From: Streptomyces speibonae
Lineage (GTDB): Bacteria > Actinomycetota > Actinomycetes > Streptomycetales > Streptomycetaceae
Assembly: GCA_000715605.1 (NCBI GenBank)
Contig: KL568621.1
Location: forward strand, 46,560 to 52,296
DNA: 5,737 bases
Direction of reading: 5' to 3'
Within the stretch, counting starts at the first letter, position 1. Each line of letters starts with the position of its first letter. The position numbers were made by a program, and so were the translations under genes. This document shows, piece by piece, positions 1-4,501 of the stretch. The notes under the pieces were generated by a model. That model ran no database searches. It saw only the letters and a program-made list of their open reading frames with translations, and had not been told where the DNA came from.

Positions 1-67
1 GTGGGAAGCCGCGGGCGTGCTCCCGCTGCCGATTCGGATCCAGCCGACGAAAGGGAGCCCAGCATGA
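1..67 (+). CDS. 3' end of upstream gene, probably phosphomevalonate kinase (partial)
   Basis: Reading from base 2, an open frame enters from the left edge and ends at a TGA at 65-67. It gives 21 residues beginning WEAAGVLPLPIRI and ending in a Pro/Lys/Ser-rich tail. The W-x-x-AG-[VI]-x-PL-x-[LI] pattern fits the C-terminal strand of GHMP-type kinases. In the Streptomyces sp. CL190 mevalonate operon, as I recall it, phosphomevalonate kinase sits directly before the type 2 isomerase. The stop overlaps the isomerase ATG as ATGA, as expected for two adjacent operon genes. What is seen is only the short open tail and the overlap; the identity is inferred from position and a weak motif. The enzyme would phosphorylate mevalonate-5-phosphate with ATP in the cytosol. 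Confidence 0.55.
   Translation, partial: WEAAGVLPLPIRIQPTKGSPA
51..57 (+). promoter_or_regulatory. Ribosome binding site deciding the isomerase start
   Basis: AAGGGAG lies 6 bases before the ATG at 64. It supports that ATG over an in-frame GTG at base 1, which would add 21 residues absent from the family. The site lies inside the last codons of the preceding frame, consistent with coupled translation. Confidence 0.8.
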
Positions 68-1170
68 TCGCTGAGCGCAAGGACGCGCACGTGCGGTTCG
101 CCACCGAGCAGCATCGCCGGCGCAGCGGGCACAACCAGTTCGACGACGTGTCCTTCGTGCACCACGCGCTGGCCGGCGTCGACCGCTCCGACGTCTCGAC
201 GGTCACCCGCTTCGGCGGCATGGAGTGGCAGGTGCCGCTGTACATCAACGCGATGACGGGCGGCAGCCCCAAGACCGGTGAGATCAACCGCGATCTGGCG
301 ATCGCCGCCCGCGAGACCGGGGTCGCCATCGCGACCGGATCCATGAGTCCGTACTTCGCCGACGCGTCGGTGGCGGAGACCTTCAGCGTGATGCGCAAGG
401 AGAACCCCGGCGGTTTCGTCCTGGCGAACATCAACGCCAACGCCACCGTCGACAAGGCGCGCCGGGCCGTGGACCTGCTGCGGGCCGACGCCCTCCAGAT
501 CCACGTCAACGTGATCCAGGAGACGGTGATGCCGGAGGGGGACCGCTCGTTCGCCGCCTGGGGCCCGCGGATCGAGGAGATCGCGGCGGCCGTCGACGTT
601 CCCCTGATCGTGAAGGAGGTCGGCTTCGGACTCAGCCGCGAAACCCTGCTGAGGCTCCAGGAGATGGGCGTGCGGGTGGCCGATGTCTCCGGCAGCGGCG
701 GCACGGACTTCGCGCGGATCGAGAACGACCGGCGCGACCGGCCCGACTACGCGTACCTCAACGGCTGGGGACAGTCCACGCCGGCCTGCCTCCTCGACGC
801 CCAGGGCGTCGGTCTTCCGGTGCTCGCCTCCGGCGGTGTCCGTCATCCGCTCGACGTGGCGCGCGCCCTGGCGCTCGGCGCCTCCGCCGTCGGTGCCTCC
901 GGCCTGTTCCTCAAGACCGTGCTCGACGGCGGCCCCCCGGCCCTGATCTCGCTGCTGACCTCGTGGATCGACCAGCTCACGGCCCTCATGACGGCGCTGG
1001 GCGCGCCCACCCCCGCCGACCTCGCGCACTGCGACGTGCTGGTCCACGGCGACCTGCGCACGTTCTGCGCCGACCGGGGGATCGAGACCCGGTGGCTGGC
1101 CACCCGCTCCCGGTCCTACCGCACCAACTCCTCCAGCACGCACCACGAGACGATCGGAGGTACCCGATGA
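64..1170 (+). CDS. fni: Type 2 isopentenyl-diphosphate delta-isomerase (FMN-dependent)
   Basis: This cytosolic flavoenzyme interconverts IPP and DMAPP using reduced FMN and Mg2+, the last step of isoprenoid unit supply. The 368-residue protein has the family's usual length (about 340-370) and closely resembles the Streptomyces CL190 enzyme. The N-terminal RKDxH substrate motif is at residues 5-9. The AMTGGS flavin loop is at 63-68, and the QIHVN segment at 145-149 leads to the catalytic/metal-binding Gln152-Glu153 pair and the MPEGDRSF stretch. SGSGGTDFARIEN starts near 209, and the phosphate-binding SGGVRHPLD near 256-264 is typical of the FMN-binding TIM barrel. ATG at 64 is chosen because the RKD motif falls at the expected distance and a strong ribosome binding site precedes it. 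The stop overlaps the reductase start as ATGA. The serine- and threonine-rich last 20 residues are variable in the family. It is unrelated to the type 1 (Nudix-fold) isomerase. Confidence 0.97.
   Translation: MIAERKDAHVRFATEQHRRRSGHNQFDDVSFVHHALAGVDRSDVSTVTRFGGMEWQVPLYINAMTGGSPKTGEINRDLAIAARETGVAIATGSMSPYFADASVAETFSVMRKENPGGFVLANINANATVDKARRAVDLLRADALQIHVNVIQETVMPEGDRSFAAWGPRIEEIAAAVDVPLIVKEVGFGLSRETLLRLQEMGVRVADVSGSGGTDFARIENDRRDRPDYAYLNGWGQSTPACLLDAQGVGLPVLASGGVRHPLDVARALALGASAVGASGLFLKTVLDGGPPALISLLTSWIDQLTALMTALGAPTPADLAHCDVLVHGDLRTFCADRGIETRWLATRSRSYRTNSSSTHHETIGGTR
1156..1160 (+). promoter_or_regulatory. Ribosome binding site of HMG-CoA reductase
   Basis: A perfect GGAGG core sits 6 bases before ATG 1167, inside the last codons of the isomerase gene. 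It selects this start over in-frame upstream codons; the same frame stays open back to 963. Confidence 0.85.
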
Positions 1171-2231
1171 CCGAACCCCATGCGGTCGCCGGCGTTCCCA
1201 TGAAATGGGTGGGTCCCCTGCGCATATCGGGGAACGTCGCCGAGCTCGAGACCCACGTGCCGCTCGCCACCTACGAGTCACCGCTGTGGCCGTCCGTCGG
1301 GCGCGGCGCCCGGCTGTCCACGATGGTCGACCAGGGCATCGTCGCCACCCTGGTCGACGAGCGGATGACCCGCTCGGTCCTCGTACGGGCCGAGGACGCG
1401 CAGACCGCCCACATGGCCGCCCTGGAGGTCGACGCGCGCCTGGACGAACTCCGTGACGTCGTGCGCACCTGCGGCCGGTTCGTCGAACTCATCGGATTCC
1501 ACCACGAGATCGCGGCCAACCTGCTGTTCCTCCGGTTCGAGTTCAGCACGGGGGACGCCTCCGGGCACAACATGGCGACGCTGGCCGCCGACGCGCTCCT
1601 CGGCCACATCCTGCAGGCCATTCCCGGGATCAGCTACGGCTCCATCTCGGGCAACTACTGCACCGACAAGAAGGCGACCGCGGTCAACGGCATCCTCGGC
1701 CGGGGCAAGCGGGTCGTCGCCGAACTCACGCTGCCCCGGGACGTCGTGCACAAGTCGCTGCGCACCACGGCCGCCGCGATGGCCGAACTGAACGTCGGCA
1801 AGAACATGATCGGCACCCTGCTGGCCGGCGGCATCCGCTCGGCCAACGCCCACTACGCGAACATGCTGCTCGGCTTCTACCTGGCGACGGGACAGGACGC
1901 GGCGAACATCGTGGAGGGCTCCCAGGGCGTCACCGTGGCCGAGGACCGGGACGGCGACCTGTACTTCTCCTGCACCCTGCCGAACCTGATCGTGGGCACC
2001 GTCGGCAACGGCAAGGGCCTCGACTTCGTCGAGGAGAACCTGGAGCGGCTCGGCTGCCGCGAGGCGCGCGAACCCGGCGACAACGCGCGCCGCCTCGCGG
2101 TCCTCGCGGCCGCGACGGTGCTGTGCGGCGAACTCTCCCTGATGGCGGCCCAGACGAACCCCGGTGAGCTGATGCGGGCGCACGTCCGGCTGGAACGCAG
2201 GAACGCCGCGTCGAAGATCGGAGGCAAGTGA
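1167..2231 (+). CDS. mvaA: Class I HMG-CoA reductase (NADPH-dependent)
   Basis: Reduces HMG-CoA to mevalonate and CoA with two NADPH, the committed step of the mevalonate pathway. The 354-residue product is only the catalytic domain, with no membrane anchor, so it is soluble. It matches the Streptomyces CL190 enzyme almost end to end. Visible catalytic elements are Glu37 in PLATYES, the nucleotide-binding loop GDASGHNM at 129-136 (equivalent to DAMGxNM), DKK at 167-169 with the catalytic lysine, Asp244 in GQDAAN, and His339 in LMRAHVRLERRN. The last resembles the C-terminal catalytic-His segment of class I enzymes. GTVGNGKGL also fits class I. The start is the ATG overlapping the isomerase stop. 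The frame extends upstream to 963, but that part lies wholly inside the isomerase gene and lacks family similarity. The stop overlaps the next ATG. I see no regulatory phosphorylation site of the animal type. Confidence 0.97.
   Translation: MTEPHAVAGVPMKWVGPLRISGNVAELETHVPLATYESPLWPSVGRGARLSTMVDQGIVATLVDERMTRSVLVRAEDAQTAHMAALEVDARLDELRDVVRTCGRFVELIGFHHEIAANLLFLRFEFSTGDASGHNMATLAADALLGHILQAIPGISYGSISGNYCTDKKATAVNGILGRGKRVVAELTLPRDVVHKSLRTTAAAMAELNVGKNMIGTLLAGGIRSANAHYANMLLGFYLATGQDAANIVEGSQGVTVAEDRDGDLYFSCTLPNLIVGTVGNGKGLDFVEENLERLGCREAREPGDNARRLAVLAAATVLCGELSLMAAQTNPGELMRAHVRLERRNAASKIGGK
2220..2224 (+). promoter_or_regulatory. Ribosome binding site deciding the HMG-CoA synthase start
   Basis: GGAGG is 6 bases from ATG 2231 but only 3 from the in-frame GTG at 2228. 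The spacing therefore favours the ATG. The stop and start form TGATG, a typical re-initiation junction. Confidence 0.8.
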
Positions 2232-3406
2232 TGCCCGGGGACCTCACCACAGGAATCCACGACCTCTCGGTCGCCACGGGGCAGTACGTCCTGACGCACG
2301 AGACCCTGGCCGCCCACAACGGGACGGGCGTCGCCAAGTACCACCGGGGCATCGGCCAGCGCGCGATGAGCGTGCCGGCCGCGGACGAGGACATCGTGAC
2401 GATGGCCGCCGACGCCGCCGCCCCCATCGTGGCCCGGCACGGCTCCGACCGGATCCGGACCGTGGTCTTCGCGACCGAGACCTCCGTCGACCAGTCGAAG
2501 GCGGCGGGGATCTACGTCCACTCGCTGCTGGGGCTGCCCTCCGCCACCCGGGTCGTGGAGCTCAAACAGGCCTGCTACAGCGGCACGGCGGCCCTGCAGT
2601 TCGCGATGGGGCTGGTGCGCCGGGACCCGTCGGAGCAGGTCCTCGTGATCGCGTCCGACGTCTCCCGGTACGAGCTGGGCAGTCCCGGCGAGGCCACGCA
2701 GGGCGCGGCCGCGGTGGCCATGCTGATCGGCGCGGATCCGGCTCTGGTGCGCATCGAGGACGGGTCCGGCATGTTCACCGCCGACATCATGGACTTCTGG
2801 CGGCCGAACTATCTCAGCACCGCCCTGGTCGACGGCCGGAAATCCATCTCCGCCTATCTGCAGTCGGTCGAAGGCGCTTGGAAGGACTACACCGAGCGCG
2901 GCGGCCGCAAGCTCGACGAGTTCCACGCCTTCTGCTACCACCAGCCGTTCACCAAGATGGCGCACAAGGCGCACCGGCATCTGCTCCAGCTGAACGGCCA
3001 CCCCGCCGACGAGGACGAGATCACCCGCGCCACCGGGCTCACCACGGCCTACAACGTCGAGATCGGCAACAGCTACACCGCGTCGATGTACGTCGGACTG
3101 GCCTCGCTGCTCGACCACGCCGACGACCTGACGGGTGAGGCCATCGGCTTCCTGAGCTACGGGTCCGGCAGCGTCGCGGAGTTCTTCGCCGGCACCGTCG
3201 TCCCGGGCTACCGCGCGCATCTGCGCACCGGGGCGCACCGCGAGGCCATCGGCCGCCGGGAGCGGATCGACTACCCCAGGTACCGCGAACTCCACGAGCG
3301 GTCCTTCCCCGCCGACGGCGGAGACCACCCCGTGCCGGAGGAGACGACCGGGCCCTACCGGCTCGTCGGGCTCTTCGGTCACCAGCGCGTCTACGCCGCG
3401 CGGTAG
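2231..3406 (+). CDS. mvaS: Hydroxymethylglutaryl-CoA synthase
   Basis: Condenses acetyl-CoA with acetoacetyl-CoA to form HMG-CoA, the first dedicated step of the mevalonate pathway, in the cytosol. The 391-residue protein is of normal bacterial length and closely follows the Streptomyces CL190 enzyme. The catalytic triad is recognisable: Glu83 in FATETSVDQ, the acyl-accepting Cys115 in ELKQACYSGTAALQF, and His237 in YHQPFTKMAHKAH. They match Glu79/Cys111/His233 of the Staphylococcus aureus enzyme as I recall it. A conserved GNSYTASMY segment and the C-terminal GFLSYGSGSVAEFF loop complete the thiolase-like fold. It starts one base inside the HMG-CoA reductase stop. It is the last gene of the compact block; a 60-bp gap follows. 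No acetoacetyl-CoA synthase of the NphT7 type lies beside it here, so acetoacetyl-CoA must come from elsewhere in the cluster or from a thiolase. Confidence 0.97.
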   Translation: MPGDLTTGIHDLSVATGQYVLTHETLAAHNGTGVAKYHRGIGQRAMSVPAADEDIVTMAADAAAPIVARHGSDRIRTVVFATETSVDQSKAAGIYVHSLLGLPSATRVVELKQACYSGTAALQFAMGLVRRDPSEQVLVIASDVSRYELGSPGEATQGAAAVAMLIGADPALVRIEDGSGMFTADIMDFWRPNYLSTALVDGRKSISAYLQSVEGAWKDYTERGGRKLDEFHAFCYHQPFTKMAHKAHRHLLQLNGHPADEDEITRATGLTTAYNVEIGNSYTASMYVGLASLLDHADDLTGEAIGFLSYGSGSVAEFFAGTVVPGYRAHLRTGAHREAIGRRERIDYPRYRELHERSFPADGGDHPVPEETTGPYRLVGLFGHQRVYAAR

Positions 3407-3429
3407 GGCCTCCGCCGAGCCCATCAGCC

Positions 3430-3445
3430 GCATGCGAGCGCATGC
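3430..3445 (+). repeat. Short hairpin in the gap between mvaS and the prenyltransferase gene
   Basis: GCATGC occurs at 3430-3435 and again at 3440-3445, separated by GAGC. Because GCATGC is its own reverse complement, the two copies can form a 6-bp stem with a 4-base loop, or act as a tandem half-site for a DNA-binding protein. It ends 11 bases before the GGAG of the next gene. It is too short and lacks a T-run, so I do not call it a terminator. A role in folding the leader or in mRNA processing is only a possibility. Confidence 0.4.
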
Positions 3446-3455
3446 CTCACTTGCT

Positions 3456-3460
3456 TGGAG
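3456..3460 (+). promoter_or_regulatory. Ribosome binding site deciding the prenyltransferase start
   Basis: TGGAG lies 6 bases before ATG 3467. An in-frame TTG at 3455 overlaps this site and so cannot be the start. From ATG 3467 the N-terminus (MSE...) lines up with that of NphB. Confidence 0.8.
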
Positions 3461-3466
3461 TCGTAC

Positions 3467-4354
3467 ATGTCGGAAACCTCCGAGGCGGACGAGATCTACT
3501 CCGCCGTCGCGGAAACAGCGGGGCGGCTGGGCATAGCCTGCTCGCGCGACAAGGTCTGGCCCATCCTGTCGGCGTACGGCGACGCCTTCGCGCACGCCAT
3601 GCCGCTGGCCTTCAGGATGGCGACCGGACCGCAGCACGCGGGCGACGTCGACTGCCGCTTCATCACGCACCCGAAGGACCAGAACCCTTACCCGGCGGCC
3701 CTGTCGGCAGGGCTCACCCCGAAAACGGACCACCCCGTCGGAGCTCTGCTCGCGGACATCGAGGAGCGCTTTCCGGTCGACGGATACGGCATCGACTTCG
3801 GAGTGGTGAGCGGCTTCACGAAGGTCTATGCGGGATTCGCCCCCGCGGGCCTGCAGAAACTGTCGGAACTCATCGACATCCCGGCCATGCCGGACAGCCT
3901 CGCCGGAAATTTCGACTTCTTCGCCCGTCACGGACTGGATGACAAGGTCGCCTTCGTCGCGGTCGACTACCTGCACAGAACCGTGAACGTGTATTTCAAC
4001 GACGTTCCCGCGGAGTGCTTCGAAGCCGACCGCGTCCGGCAGATGCTCCGTGAGATCGGGCTTCCGGAGCCGAGCGACCGGATGCTCCGGCTCGGCAGCC
4101 GGGCGTTCGGCCTGTACACCACCCTGAACTGGGACTCTCCCACGATCGAGCGCTTCAGCTTCGGTGTGACGACCACGGATCTGTCGAGCCTCCCCGTGAC
4201 CGTCGAGCCACAGCTCGAGACATTCGCCCGGAGCGTTCCCTACGGCGGTGCGGACCGCAAATTCGTGTACGGCGTCGCGGCGGCCGCGGAAGGTGAGTAC
4301 TGCAAGCTCGAGACGCATTACAAGTGGAATCCCGGGGCTGTGGCCTTCATCTGA
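3467..4354 (+). CDS. ABBA-fold aromatic prenyltransferase, NphB/Fnq26 family
   Basis: Soluble enzymes of this family transfer a C5, C10 or C15 prenyl group from its diphosphate to an electron-rich aromatic acceptor (naphthalene, phenazine or phenol). The 295 residues match NphB (about 307) over their length; the alignment below is from memory. Shared features include the CSRDK segment at 25-29, HPV at 89-91, LLAD at 94-97, Asp110, GFxK ending at Lys119, IPAMP at 138-142, Asn174 and Tyr176, YxTLNW from Tyr217, Arg229 and EYxKL with Lys280. Most of these are diphosphate-binding or barrel-core positions. NphB's Mg-ligand Asp62 is kept, but nearby Ser51 and Ser64 are replaced by Arg50 and Arg64, and Lys169 by His170. 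Acceptor-pocket positions Gln161, Ser214, Gly286 and Tyr288 appear as Ala162, Gly215, Glu282 and His284. There is no signal peptide or DDxxD motif, so it is not a UbiA-type membrane enzyme. By eye the gene has more A/T at third positions than its neighbours. Family assignment is firm; acceptor and chain length are unknown. Confidence 0.93.
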   Translation: MSETSEADEIYSAVAETAGRLGIACSRDKVWPILSAYGDAFAHAMPLAFRMATGPQHAGDVDCRFITHPKDQNPYPAALSAGLTPKTDHPVGALLADIEERFPVDGYGIDFGVVSGFTKVYAGFAPAGLQKLSELIDIPAMPDSLAGNFDFFARHGLDDKVAFVAVDYLHRTVNVYFNDVPAECFEADRVRQMLREIGLPEPSDRMLRLGSRAFGLYTTLNWDSPTIERFSFGVTTTDLSSLPVTVEPQLETFARSVPYGGADRKFVYGVAAAAEGEYCKLETHYKWNPGAVAFI

Positions 4355-4371
4355 TTCGAACGCAGATATTC

Positions 4372-4415
4372 ACGCAGCTCTCGGCGCCGTGAACGTTCAC
4401 CGCCGAGAGCTGCGT
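4372..4415 (+). terminator. Strong inverted repeat, likely transcription terminator after the prenyltransferase gene
   Basis: ACGCAGCTCTCGGCG at 4372-4386 is the exact reverse complement of 4401-4415, a perfect 15-bp GC-rich stem. The 14-base spacer holds CC plus a self-complementary GTGAACGTTCAC, so the stem can continue by 4 bp with a 4-base loop after a CC bulge. It begins 18 bases after the stop at 4354. No clear T-run follows, which is common for actinomycete terminators and leaves the direction open; it could stop transcripts from either side. It separates the prenyltransferase gene from the cyclase gene and suggests a transcript boundary between them. Confidence 0.75.
4389..4400. repeat. 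Perfect 12-bp palindrome GTGAACGTTCAC nested in the hairpin loop
   Basis: The 12 bases equal their own reverse complement. They lie entirely within the spacer of the larger inverted repeat. They can form the hairpin tip, but the length and symmetry would also suit an operator for a dimeric repressor acting on the downstream gene. Only the symmetry is seen; no regulator is visible in the window. Confidence 0.5.
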
Positions 4416-4490
4416 TCGGTCAGCCATGCCCGGAAAAGGGCCGGATCGCAGAAACTCCCGATTCCCCCACCGACTACCAGGTATCCCGAC

Positions 4491-4495
4491 AGGAG
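4491..4495 (+). promoter_or_regulatory. Ribosome binding site of the putative terpene cyclase gene
   Basis: AGGAG stands 6 bases before ATG 4502. A second in-frame ATG at 4511 would have a 15-base gap, so 4502 is preferred. I could not identify a convincing -35/-10 pair in 4416-4490, though a promoter is expected there if the upstream hairpin terminates transcription. Confidence 0.8.
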
Positions 4496-4501
4496 TGCGC
4501 C

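Noticed and set aside
1..63. A GTG start at base 1 for the isomerase.
   Set aside because: It would add 21 residues not found in the family, and base 1 is the window edge. ATG 64 has its own ribosome binding site and puts the RKDxH motif at the right distance.
963..1166. An N-terminal extension of HMG-CoA reductase into the isomerase gene.
   Set aside because: The extension is Arg/Pro-rich, out of frame within a conserved gene, and absent from the family. ATG 1167 has a perfect ribosome binding site.
1278..2183. A 301-codon minus-strand open frame within the HMG-CoA reductase gene.
   Set aside because: It is antisense to a conserved gene, shows no recognisable domain, and has the same compositional artefact.
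1877..4318. An 813-codon open frame on the minus strand across HMG-CoA reductase, HMG-CoA synthase and the prenyltransferase gene.
   Set aside because: It lies antisense to three well-identified genes, crosses their boundaries, and has low-complexity Arg/Gly/Val/Asp-rich translation. This is the usual artefact of GC-biased third positions in actinomycete DNA.
4426..4440. A small inverted repeat GCCC-GGAAAA-GGGC upstream of the cyclase gene.
   Set aside because: It has only 4 bp of stem, expected by chance at this GC content.
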